Below are positions 1 to 6,324 of a stretch of DNA of 7,432 nucleotides, piece by piece; the stretch's first letter is position 1, and every line of letters starts with the position of its first letter. The notes beneath the pieces were generated by a model. That model worked only from the letters and a program-made list of their open reading frames with translations, did not search any database and was not told where the DNA came from. Location: the NCBI GenBank assembly GCA_002049985.1, contig MVCY01000089.1, forward strand, positions 1 to 7,432, written 5' to 3'. The stretch comes from Candidatus Latescibacteria bacterium 4484_181 (lineage in GTDB: Bacteria > Latescibacterota > MVCY01). A program made the position numbers and the translations under genes.

Positions 1-1263
1 TCGATTTCCACCTCATCCTGGTGGGAGCTCCTCATATTGCGCACCGAGGCCTTTCCCCTACTCAACTCCTCCTGTCCGATAATCACAGTATACTTGGCTT
101 TCAGGCTGTTTGCGGCTCGCATCTGGGCCTTCAGACTTCTGTCCAGATAATCGGTATCGGCACTTACGCCGCGGGTTCGCAACTCCCGCAGCAGGCGGAC
201 CGCCAATTGCTTGGCCTTCTCCCCTATGGAGGCGACATAAACCTCAGGCTGGAGCGGTTCGGGATAGGAACAACCTCCCTTCTCCATCGCAAGAAGGATT
301 CGCTCTATGCCGGCCGCAAATCCCACTGCAGGAGTTGGTTTTCCTCCCAATTCCTCAACAAGGCCGTCATAACGCCCTCCTCCACCCAAGGCATCCTGAG
401 CCCCCAGTTGGGCACTTACAACCTCGAAAACGGTCTTGGTGTAGTAATCAAGGCCTCTCACCAGCCGTCGGTTAACCTGATAACCTATACCCAAGGCATC
501 CAGATGGACCCTAAGCTGCCGGAAGTGCTGGGCACATTCATCACACAGATAGTCCAGCATAGAAGGCGCTTCGTCGGTTAAAGGGATTCCTCTGGTAACG
601 TTGCTTGCAATCGGCACAGAGAAGGTCATACTTATCGGCAAAAAAACCAAGTAGTTTTTGTCGATCGTTGCTTGCAATCGGCACAGAGAAGGTCATACTT
701 ATCCGCAAAAAAACCAAGTAGTTTTTGTCGATAAGTGGGACGACATCGAGGGCAGCCAATGCTGCCCAGCTGCAGGCAGAGTCCTTTCAACCCCAGGTCA
801 TCACAAATCAAATATCCAGGAAAAGGGAGATGGTCTCGGCATCCAGGGCAGGGTCAATAGAACCTATGGCCTCGGCCCCAAACTGGTGAAATTGTCTCAG
901 TCTGCCTGCCTGGGGACTCTCCTGTCGGTACATTGGACCGATGTAAAAGAGCTTCTGAGGTGACTTCTTCATTCCCATGTTATGCTGGATGTAGGTGCGA
1001 ACCACCGGCGGGGTACCCTCTGGCCTAAGGGTCAGACTGCGCTCACCTTTATCCAAGAACGTATACATCTGCTTCTCCACTATCTCAGTGCCCTCCCCTG
1101 TGGAGTGGATGAAAAGCTCCGTGCGCTCAAATGTCGGCGTAGCTATCTCCTGGTAGTTATAGAGCTTCATTCTCCTCCTGACCGTCTCCTCAAGGTGACG
1201 CCACAGGGGCATCTTGTCGGGAAGGACATCCTGGGTTCCACGCACTGCCTTATATTTTAGCAT
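1..1263 (-). pseudogene. hisS: Histidyl-tRNA synthetase, broken by insertion, tandem duplication and deletion; 3' end outside window
   Basis: Class II synthetase that charges tRNA-His in the cytoplasm. The N-terminal frame (1263 to about 811) opens MLKYKAVRGTQDVLP and contains motif 2 (YRQESPQAGRLRQFHQFG). It stops at 808-810. The family pattern (AETISLFLDI then CDDLGLKG) resumes after about 5 extra bases. A Cys-rich segment (GCPRCRP, LCADCKQR) follows but is interrupted by a 67-bp tandem duplication. The +5 and +67 changes sum to 72, so frame 1 returns and reads to RYQRNP. There, about 38 bases covering the usual LDCK...C element appear lost, with a frame change. The rest (about 572 to 1) is open and has EAPSMLDYL, the histidine-A motif LVRGLDYYTKTVFE, GGGGRYDGL, motif 3 (AVGFAAGIERILL) and most of the anticodon-binding domain. 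ATG 1261-1263 has AGGA 8 bases upstream. It lies 96 bp downstream of ccdA, same strand. Identity is secure; the damage is real decay or an assembly fault. Confidence 0.9.
599..732. repeat. 67-bp perfect-register tandem duplication inside hisS
   Basis: Two adjacent 67-bp copies, 599-665 and 666-732, each start CGTTGCTTGC and end TTTTGTCGAT on the plus strand. They differ at one base, G at 637 and C at 704. In the hisS frame both bases fall in the third position of an alanine codon (GCC or GCG), so the difference is silent. The unit encodes RQKLLGFFADKYDLLCADCKQ and part of the next codon. Because 67 is not a multiple of 3, the duplication shifts the frame by one. The copies abut without spacers. 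Confidence 0.95.
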
Positions 1264-1359
1264 CCTCTCTGTCCTGTTTGCCTATTCTACTCTCCTGTCT
1301 CTCTATTTAAGCTGCCTTGCCTTTTCCAAAACATGAGAACCTCAAACACTCGGAGTTAT

Positions 1360-2067
1360 TCACCTAAGAATGCCCATAATCGAGGAGAAAACCCCTAAGA
1401 ACATCAATAGACCAACGACTATCAGCACTAATCCGGAGATAGTCTCCACTATGCGCAGGTGGGCCTTCATCCGCTTGAACAGCCTCAGGAAGGCATTTAT
1501 CCCGAGCCCCGATGCTACAAAAGGGATACCCAGCCCTAAGGAATAGGAAGATAGCAGCAACACTCCCTTGCCGACCGTCTGTTGTGTCCCAGCGTAGGCC
1601 AATATCGTTGCCAGAATTGGTCCCACACAGGGTGTCCATCCGAAAGCAAAGGCCAGTCCAACAACAAAGGCACCTATGTTACCGGCCGGAACACCCCTGC
1701 TTTGAAATCTCTTCTCATAATTTAGGAACCCTATCCGCAGCCATCCTACGGTATGGAGCCCTAAAATTATTATGATGAGGCCTGCTATCTTACTGAGCAG
1801 GGCGAGATGAGAAAGGAGAAACTGCCCCACCACTGTAGCTGTCGCACCCAGGGCGACAAAGACAATGGAGAACCCCAGGACAAACATCAGGCAGTTGGTC
1901 CCAACTTTAAGGAGCACCCGGACATCTGTCGAAACGGTTCTCATCTGGCCCAAGGAGAGGCCAGAGATAAAACAGAGATAGGCCGGAACCAAAGGGAGAA
2001 CACACGGGGAGAGAAAAGAGAGAACCCCTGCCCCAAAAGCCGCGATCACGGAGATATCAGTCACCAT
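1360..2067 (-). CDS. ccdA: Cytochrome c biogenesis protein CcdA (thiol-disulfide membrane transporter)
   Basis: Inner-membrane protein of the CcdA/DsbD transmembrane family. It moves reducing equivalents from cytoplasmic thioredoxin across the membrane to outward-facing thiol proteins, commonly for cytochrome c maturation. The 235-residue product has the family's usual length and about six hydrophobic segments (roughly 7-31, 52-78, 88-110, 131-157, 165-190, 206-228). The two redox cysteines sit in the expected places: C22 in FLSPCVLPLVPAYL and C147 in GWTPCVGPIL. The ATG at 2065-2067 follows AGAAG about 4 bases upstream, and no reason was seen for another start. It is first on the minus-strand side of the divergent region, with a good promoter about 220 bp upstream, and hisS follows after 96 bp. 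No thioredoxin-like partner or cytochrome c maturation gene is visible here, so its exact client is unknown. The gene appears intact, unlike hisS. Confidence 0.93.
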   Translation of the reverse strand: MVTDISVIAAFGAGVLSFLSPCVLPLVPAYLCFISGLSLGQMRTVSTDVRVLLKVGTNCLMFVLGFSIVFVALGATATVVGQFLLSHLALLSKIAGLIIIILGLHTVGWLRIGFLNYEKRFQSRGVPAGNIGAFVVGLAFAFGWTPCVGPILATILAYAGTQQTVGKGVLLLSSYSLGLGIPFVASGLGINAFLRLFKRMKAHLRIVETISGLVLIVVGLLMFLGVFSSIMGILR

Positions 2068-2185
2068 CTCACTTCTTTTATGGTATCACTAGACCTTGAC
2101 AAATGGCCAGGAGTCATAGATTCCAGGTCAAAATTCAGGACTATTGCAATTGAAATAGGCTACCCCTTCTGTCAGTCACTCTCCA

Positions 2186-2209
2186 ACATGCTTAACAGAC
2201 ATGCTCAAC
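2186..2209. repeat. Pair of 11-bp direct repeats, ACATGCTYAAC
   Basis: ACATGCTTAAC at 2186-2196 and ACATGCTCAAC at 2199-2209 repeat with a 13-bp period and one difference. They lie in the presumed leader upstream of ccdA. They could bind a regulator or be chance; only two copies were seen. Confidence 0.4.
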
Positions 2210-2291
2210 GGGTTTGTCAAAAGAGGATACACTCGACGTGCAACCTTCAGGACCTTTAAGATATAGCTTCCCCCCTCGACTTTTTAAATTA

Positions 2292-2320
2292 AATATAGAA
2301 CAAAAAAGCTGAAATATCAA
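2292..2320 (-). promoter_or_regulatory. Sigma-70-type promoter facing ccdA-hisS
   Basis: Read on the minus strand, the -35 is TTGATA (2315-2320) and the -10 is TATATT (2292-2297), separated by exactly 17 bases. Each hexamer matches the consensus at 5 of 6 positions. Transcription would start near 2285 and leave a leader of about 217 bases before the ccdA ATG. The surrounding 2281-2345 stretch is very AT-rich. Assignment is by pattern only. Confidence 0.5.
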
Positions 2321-2409
2321 GCCGTTTTTGCTGCTATAGCATAATCCTATCAGACTCATTGAGTTACGGCAACAGGCTTGGAACCCGAGATTTTGCAGTT
2401 CCTGGAAAG

Positions 2410-2645
2410 GTATCCACTTAGAGAGCTCTCATCTAAGCAGGTTTTCCACAAAAAAGGGTTCAGTTACTTGGAATTTACATTAAAAGGAATAATAGGTGGT
2501 TAGCCTCCGGTTCTATACGAGTTATCCACACTCTAAAGATGTTATCCACACTTTCCTCTCCTTTGGGAAAACAACAGTGTGAGCGGTTGTCAGGTTTAAA
2601 TCGAGTATCTTTCTCTGCCGTTCCCCTGTTAATTTCTGTTGATAA
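2410..2645. other. DnaA-box cluster; candidate replication origin (oriC) or DnaA-regulated region
   Basis: Two perfect DnaA boxes TTATCCACA lie at 2522-2530 and 2542-2550, both inside a 12-bp direct repeat GTTATCCACACT with a 20-bp period (two helical turns). Weaker boxes are TTTTCCACA at 2442-2450, GTATCCACT at 2410-2418 (two mismatches) and, inverted, TTATCAACA on the minus strand at 2637-2645. AT-rich tracts flank the cluster at 2281-2345 and 2657-2717 and could serve as unwinding elements. The region holds no gene, and the nearest genes on both sides point away from it, as leading-strand genes do at an origin. No dnaA, dnaN, gyrB or parAB is in the window, so a DnaA-regulated promoter remains possible. 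Confidence 0.5.
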
Positions 2646-2675
2646 CTATGTCGAATGCCACCGGAAAATATTTTT

Positions 2676-2707
2676 CTCTTGCTAACAAGAGCGTTCTATG
2701 TTATATT
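2676..2707 (+). promoter_or_regulatory. Promoter for rsmI with an overlapping palindrome
   Basis: A -35-like TTGCTA (2679-2684) and a -10-like TATATT (2702-2707) are 17 bases apart, with 4 of 6 and 5 of 6 consensus matches. Transcription would begin near 2714, about 30 bases before the rsmI start. A perfect inverted repeat CTCTTG-CTAA-CAAGAG (2676-2691) covers the -35 element and could be an operator. The palindrome is certain from the sequence; both roles are inferred. Confidence 0.45.
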
Positions 2708-2742
2708 TGGATTTGAGGGTTTAAGACCAAGGGGCAAGGAGC

Positions 2743-3189
2743 GTGAAACAGGAAGGCGGGCGACTTTACGTTGTGAGCACCCCCATTGGCAACTTGGAGG
2801 ACATAACCCTTCGTGCTCTAAGGGTGCTTAAAGAGGTGGAGATTATAGCTGCTGAGGACACTCGTCGCGCCAGGCAACTGTTGGCTCACTATCAGATAAA
2901 AGGCCCTATTCTCACCAGTTACCATGATCACAATAAGGAGAGGAAAACTCCCATTCTGGTCCGCCAGATGCTCTCTGGTCACTCGGTTGCTGTAGTCTCA
3001 GATGCTGGGACTCCAGGTATCTCTGATCCCGCCTATTTTCTGGTGAACCATGCCTTAAAGAGCCAAATCCCGGTGGTTCCCATCCCTGGGGCCTCGGCAC
3101 TAATGGCTGCCTTAGTGGTCTCAGGGTTGCCTACCGACCGCCAAACCGGTAGATTCTGTAGACTAATTAAGGAGGTTTCTGCTCTATGA
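2743..3189 (+). CDS. rsmI: 16S rRNA (cytidine-1402-2'-O)-methyltransferase RsmI, C-terminally truncated
   Basis: RsmI uses S-adenosylmethionine to 2'-O-methylate C1402 of 16S rRNA in the ribosomal decoding centre. The N-terminal part is unmistakable: YVVSTPIGNLEDITLRALRV (residues 9-28), AAEDTRRARQLL (36-47), VSDAGTPGISDP (85-96) and PIPGASALMAAL (113-124). Normal RsmI is about 230-290 residues. Here similarity ends at SGLPTDR (127-133), a short unrelated tail follows, and a stop comes at residue 149, so the whole C-terminal domain is missing. GTG 2743 is chosen because the same frame has a stop at 2722-2724 and the next GTG falls inside the conserved block. Its spacing from AAGGAG (2736-2741) is very short; GGGG at 2731-2734 is better placed. 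The last codons overlap the next gene's ATG as ATGA and cover its ribosome site. A deletion of roughly 300 bases or more probably created the junction near 3141, so the product is unlikely to be functional. Confidence 0.85.
   Translation: MKQEGGRLYVVSTPIGNLEDITLRALRVLKEVEIIAAEDTRRARQLLAHYQIKGPILTSYHDHNKERKTPILVRQMLSGHSVAVVSDAGTPGISDPAYFLVNHALKSQIPVVPIPGASALMAALVVSGLPTDRQTGRFCRLIKEVSAL
3169..3175 (+). promoter_or_regulatory. Strong ribosome binding site for the CDP-alcohol phosphatidyltransferase gene
   Basis: AAGGAGG is a full Shine-Dalgarno sequence 10 bases before ATG 3186. It supports this start and shows that the gene keeps its own translation signal despite lying inside the aberrant 3' tail of rsmI. 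Confidence 0.7.
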
Positions 3190-3851
3190 AATTAAGAACA
3201 TTTTTCTCAAAGCTATTCAGCCGGGAAGTGATGTTCAGCGGCAAGTTGAAAGATGGTTTTGGCCGCCTTGTGAGGCCTCTGGTGGAGCTATTTGCGACTC
3301 TTGGGCTACGGCCCGATTTCTTCACTACGCTGGGGTTACTGTTGAGCATCGGAGCCGCTGCTGCTTTTGCCGTAGGCTGGTTCCCCTGGGCTGGCATTCT
3401 CGTCCTGGTGGCAGGGCTTTGCGACGTCTTCGACGGGCAGGTTGCCCGGGCTGCTAACAAAGGGACGAGGTTCGGCGCCCTATTGGACTCAACTTTAGAC
3501 CGTTACTCGGAGGCGTTCATCTTCTTTGGCATCGCCTTATATCTGGTGCGTACAGGCGACATATGGACCAAAATGGCCTTGCTGTTCGCCTTAGCAGGCT
3601 CTCTGATGGTGAGCTATGTGCGCGCCCGGGCCGAGGGACTGGGAATTGAGTGTCAGGGCGGTCTGATGCAAAGAACCCAACGCACTCTGGCAGTAGCCTT
3701 AGGAGCCCTTTTTGGAAAAACGGGCCTGATAGTGGCAATCTGGTTGGTAGCTGTCCTTGCAAACTATACGGTCGTCGAGAGAATATACCATGTCTGGACC
3801 ATGACAAAACCCCTCAGCTTGGAAAAGGAAGACACTACAGTCCCAGGATAG
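3186..3851 (+). CDS. CDP-alcohol phosphatidyltransferase family protein, probably phosphatidylinositol-phosphate synthase-like
   Basis: Integral membrane enzyme that displaces CMP from a CDP-activated lipid with an alcohol. The full family signature D-x2-DG-x2-AR-x8-G-x3-D-x3-D is present: D80, D83, G84, A87, R88, G97, D101 and D105. Its aspartates bind the metals. The product is 221 residues, normal for the family, with hydrophobic segments near 45-63, 67-82, 107-121, 130-147 and 168-194, and a basic stretch YVRARAEGLG at 144-153. ino1 begins 6 bases after its stop, so inositol phosphate is the likely acceptor, making phosphatidylinositol phosphate (or an archaetidyl analogue). By sequence alone phosphatidylglycerophosphate synthase (pgsA) cannot be excluded, so no symbol is given. 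The gene is complete and preceded by AAGGAGG. It overlaps the truncated rsmI by 4 bases. Confidence 0.85.
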   Translation: MKLRTFFSKLFSREVMFSGKLKDGFGRLVRPLVELFATLGLRPDFFTTLGLLLSIGAAAAFAVGWFPWAGILVLVAGLCDVFDGQVARAANKGTRFGALLDSTLDRYSEAFIFFGIALYLVRTGDIWTKMALLFALAGSLMVSYVRARAEGLGIECQGGLMQRTQRTLAVALGALFGKTGLIVAIWLVAVLANYTVVERIYHVWTMTKPLSLEKEDTTVPG

Positions 3852-3947
3852 GAAGGGATGCGACCTCGCGGAGCCGACTTGTCATAGCAAGCAAAAGCCA
3901 AAAAAGTCTACAAAAACGCCAAAGAGACCGATTTTGTTCCGGGATTA

Positions 3948-4856
3948 ATGCACGTCAATTTGGGCGGATACCATGTGCGCGACATCCAGTTTGTGGCCGC
4001 CTTTGACATCGACAAAAGCAAGGTAGGCAAGGATTTAAGCGAGGCAATCTTCACTTATCCGAACAACACTTACAAATTTACTGACGTGCCCAACTTGGGA
4101 GTTAAAGTCCACAGAGGGATGACCCACGATGGTCTGGGGAAATACCTATCTGAGATAATCAAAAAAGCCCCAGGCTCAACAGATGATATAGTGGGCATTT
4201 TGAAAGAGACAAAGACCGATGTGGTGATCAACTACCTACCAGTGGGAAGTGAAGAGGCCACAAAGTGGTATGTTGAACAGGTGCTTGAGGCCGGCTGCGG
4301 TTTTATCAACTGTATCCCCGTGTTCATAGCCAACCAAGCCTACTGGCGACGCCGTTTTGAGGAGCAGGGCTTGCCCATAATAGGCGATGACATAAAGTCT
4401 CAGGTGGGAGCCACCATCGTACATCGAATCCTCACCTGGCTGTTCAGACAGAGGGGGGTACGACTTGAACGCACCAGCCAGCTTAATGTGGGCGGTAATA
4501 CCGACTTCCTCAATATGCTGGAGCGTTCGCGGTTGGAGTCGAAGAGGATTAGCAAAACTCAAGCAGTCACTTCCCAGCTCGATTACGATATCGGAGCAGA
4601 CAACATCCACATCGGACCCAGTGACTACATCCCCTGGCTGAAGGACAGAAAATGGTGCCACCTCAGAATGGAGGGGAGAACCTTCGGCGACGTTCCCCTG
4701 AACTTAGAGCTGAAGCTTGAGGTCTGGGATTCTCCTAACTCTGCCGGCGTGGTTATCGATGCAACAGCCTTTAGCCTCAGACAGAGGGGAAAACCCCTTC
4801 AGCACGTGAACCAAACAGACAGGGAAATAGAAAACGGTGGTGAGCGGAAATGGTAA
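3948..4856 (+). CDS. ino1: Inositol-3-phosphate synthase, damaged at both ends (probable pseudogene)
   Basis: Converts glucose 6-phosphate to 1L-myo-inositol 3-phosphate with NAD. Coordinates give the longest open frame from an ATG, 302 residues against about 360 usual. Conserved blocks: GLMHVNLGGYHVRDI, LGVKVHRG, GDDIKSQVGAT (146-156), QLNVGGNTDFLNML (178-191), SKTQAVTS (202-209), IGPSDYIPWL (222-231) and LEVWDSPNSAGVVIDA (257-272). The original start is probably ATG 3858, after AGGAAGGG. From it the frame hits TAG at 3885-3887, and family residues resume only at VYKNAKETDFVPG (from about 3909). The N-terminal glycine-rich NAD loop is therefore missing, with about 15-20 codons deleted. After VVIDA (to 4763) the family C-terminus (LALDRG, SAYFMKSPP) is lost; a trace (LASDRG) appears one frame over near 4769-4786. 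An active NAD enzyme is unlikely. Family identity is certain. It follows the phosphatidyltransferase gene by 6 bases, suggesting an ancestral lipid operon. Confidence 0.88.
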   Translation: MHVNLGGYHVRDIQFVAAFDIDKSKVGKDLSEAIFTYPNNTYKFTDVPNLGVKVHRGMTHDGLGKYLSEIIKKAPGSTDDIVGILKETKTDVVINYLPVGSEEATKWYVEQVLEAGCGFINCIPVFIANQAYWRRRFEEQGLPIIGDDIKSQVGATIVHRILTWLFRQRGVRLERTSQLNVGGNTDFLNMLERSRLESKRISKTQAVTSQLDYDIGADNIHIGPSDYIPWLKDRKWCHLRMEGRTFGDVPLNLELKLEVWDSPNSAGVVIDATAFSLRQRGKPLQHVNQTDREIENGGERKW

Positions 4857-4978
4857 AGTTATCGGAGCAGTTTTCCTGAACCAATCTGCAGAAGCTGTCT
4901 CGCAGAGGGAATAACCTGAATGACCTTAGGCACCGCTGTTTTCTATTTCCCTATTCTTTATTCTTTCCGGAGAAATAG

Positions 4979-5584
4979 ATGTTCATAACTTTCGAGGGCA
5001 TCGATTCTTGTGGAAAGACGACTCAGGCGGACCTTTTAGCTGAAGGGTTAAAAGAAGCGGGCTGGCCGGTTGTTTTCACTCATGAACCGGGCGGAACAGA
5101 GATCGGTGACAAGATCCGTGAGCTGCTTTTGAGTAAGGAAAACAGTCAGATGGTGTGGGTGGCCGAGCTTTTTCTCTATATGGCCAGCCGGGCCCAGCAT
5201 ACCGAGGAACGAATTCGCCCGGCCATACAACAAGGAAAGATTGTGGTCTGCGACCGTTACACAGATTCCACCTTGGCCTATCAGGGCTATGGCCGGGGCC
5301 TGGACCGAAAACTCATACATCGGCTTAACCACATAGCCACCGGGGGGCTGATTCCACAGCTCACTTTCTTAATAGACATTCCACCCCAGTTGGCCATGCA
5401 GAGAAAATTTAGCAAAGACCGGTTAGAGGGCGAGGACTCCGATTTCCACAGCAGAGTGAGAAAGGGTTACCTGAAGATTGCCAAAGGCGAACCCCAGCGT
5501 TTCTGTATCATCGACGGCTCCAGAGGTATCGAGGAAATCCACCAGGAGATAATGGCCATCGCCATGGGCAAATTAAGAGCCTGA
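4979..5584 (+). CDS. tmk: Thymidylate kinase
   Basis: Phosphorylates dTMP to dTDP with ATP, an essential cytoplasmic step in DNA precursor supply. The 201-residue product has the normal length. Motifs in order: P-loop GIDSCGKTT (7-15), EPGGTEIG (36-43), RAQHTEERIRPA (71-82), the DRY motif with substrate loop DRYTDSTLAYQGYGRGL (92-108), and the lid-like KDRLEGED plus FHSRVRKGYL (146-165). The P-loop keeps GxxxxGKT but has Ser-Cys where Gly-Ser or similar is more usual. ATG 4979 follows GGAGA (4969-4973) at 5 bases, supporting the start. It lies 122 bp downstream of the ino1 remnant, in a gap where no other gene or convincing terminator was seen, so it may share the upstream transcript. No damage is visible, in contrast to ino1 and rsmI. 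Confidence 0.95.
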   Translation: MFITFEGIDSCGKTTQADLLAEGLKEAGWPVVFTHEPGGTEIGDKIRELLLSKENSQMVWVAELFLYMASRAQHTEERIRPAIQQGKIVVCDRYTDSTLAYQGYGRGLDRKLIHRLNHIATGGLIPQLTFLIDIPPQLAMQRKFSKDRLEGEDSDFHSRVRKGYLKIAKGEPQRFCIIDGSRGIEEIHQEIMAIAMGKLRA

Positions 5585-5600
5585 GATCACCTGGTAGTGT

Positions 5601-5654
5601 CCCTTCTCTGCCTAAATACCCCCCTCATACTTAGGCTTTCAGGCACTTGAAGGG
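5601..5654 (+). terminator. Nested hairpin after tmk, possible weak terminator
   Basis: An inner stem GCCTAA (5610-5615) with TTAGGC (5631-5636) sits inside an outer pair CCCTTC (5601-5606) with GAAGGG (5649-5654). It begins 17 bases after the tmk stop. There is no T-run after it, so intrinsic termination is doubtful; it may only protect the 3' end of the transcript or be chance. Confidence 0.25.
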
Positions 5655-5710
5655 AACGTGAGGATTCGGCACCCTTGCAGTTATCTAATTGAACCGATCG
5701 ATCTCTTGAT

Positions 5711-5798
5711 GTTTTTCAACGGGCAACTGACAACGATCGACTGGCGACACCGAGTCCTTGCCCCGGCAAAATGAGTCCATCTGTCCTGGTTGAAAAAC
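5711..5798. repeat. 10-bp perfect inverted repeat next to the fmdB stop
   Basis: GTTTTTCAAC (5711-5720) and its exact complement GTTGAAAAAC (5789-5798) flank 68 bases in the tmk-fmdB gap, the second arm abutting the fmdB stop. Over the same place, GAGTCC (5773-5778) pairs with GGACTC (5802-5807). Read on the minus strand, that stem is followed by ATTTT, so it might end fmdB transcription. The repeats are certain; the function is a guess. Confidence 0.4.
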
Positions 5799-6062
5799 TT
5801 AGGACTCTTTGGGCTTTTCCTTCTCAGTTTTGGTCTGTTCTCCCTCTGCTTTCTTCTCTGCTTCCATACCCTCCTTCCGGGATTTACTGGGGTAATCAGT
5901 AGCATACCAGCCTGAACCCTTCAAAACAAATGCACTGCGAGATATCACTCGGCGAACAGGGCCACCGCACTTTTCACAGGTCTTCACCTCTTTATCCTCA
6001 AGACTCTGAAATCGTTCAAACCTGTGCCCACATCTCTCGCACTTGTACTCATAGATTGGCAT
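5799..6062 (-). CDS. FmdB/CxxC-type putative regulatory zinc-ribbon protein
   Basis: Small zinc-ribbon protein of the FmdB family, named from formamidase operon regulation; its biochemical role is mostly unknown. The 87-residue product starts with the diagnostic MPIYEYKCERCGHRFE and has two CxxC knuckles, C8/C11 and C29/C32. The usual VRRVISRSAFVLKGSGWYATDY block (about 36-57) follows. The tail from about 58 is short, highly charged and rich in Lys and Glu, probably disordered. ATG 6060-6062 is preceded by a strong AGGAGGGG a few bases upstream. It stands alone on the minus strand, convergent with tmk and divergent from the cupin region. No convincing promoter was found: upstream there is a TTGACA but no -10 at the right distance. 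The gene looks intact. Confidence 0.9.
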   Translation of the reverse strand: MPIYEYKCERCGHRFERFQSLEDKEVKTCEKCGGPVRRVISRSAFVLKGSGWYATDYPSKSRKEGMEAEKKAEGEQTKTEKEKPKES

Positions 6063-6324
6063 GATCCCCTCCTGGTTTATGTGACTCGCACTGACCTCAA
6101 AGCCTGTAGCTGCTCTTCCTGTCGCATTGTTCTTGGCTGTCGAGGTTGTAGACCAAATCTGTCAATGCCCACTCGACCTGAAGGGCTTAATATTAAACTA
6201 CGATGAGGAAAAAATCAAGCACATTTTGGGCCTTTAGCTAATGGAGCTCTGTTTTTATCTGTGCCTTATCCCGGCTGTTCGATAAAATGTAAGTTCGCCA
6301 GCCTTAAGAGATTAGAGTCTCCTA
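6063..6324. other. Intergenic stretch with no supported gene
   Basis: This 262-base gap upstream of fmdB shows no convincing reading frame, RNA gene or promoter. It contains a short AT palindrome TTAATATTAA (6187-6196) and, at its end, a small inverted repeat ATTAG/CTAAT (6311-6315, 6322-6326) running into the ATG at 6325. No function can be assigned. Confidence 0.5.

Noticed and set aside
21..581. 186-codon plus-strand open frame
   Set aside because: It lies antisense to the well-conserved C-terminal half of hisS, and its product resembles no protein I know.
599..732. CRISPR-like repeats
   Set aside because: Only two 67-bp copies, directly abutting with no spacer, inside a coding gene.
541..759. 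72-codon minus-strand frame as a separate small gene
   Set aside because: Its sequence is hisS: the first part is hisS read out of frame, then RQKLLGFFADKYDLLCADCKQR in frame through the second repeat copy.
599..810. Programmed frameshifting at the T7 run in hisS
   Set aside because: HisS families are not known to use it, and the lesions here are an insertion, a duplication and a deletion, which one slip could not repair.
1807..2259. 150-codon plus-strand open frame
   Set aside because: Mostly antisense to ccdA, whose motifs and length are convincing; low-complexity polar composition, no recognisable domain.
5695..5741. Repeated CGATCGA words, one extended to an 11-mer also found at the hisS repeat junction
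   Set aside because: Matches of this length are expected by chance in 7.4 kb on two strands.
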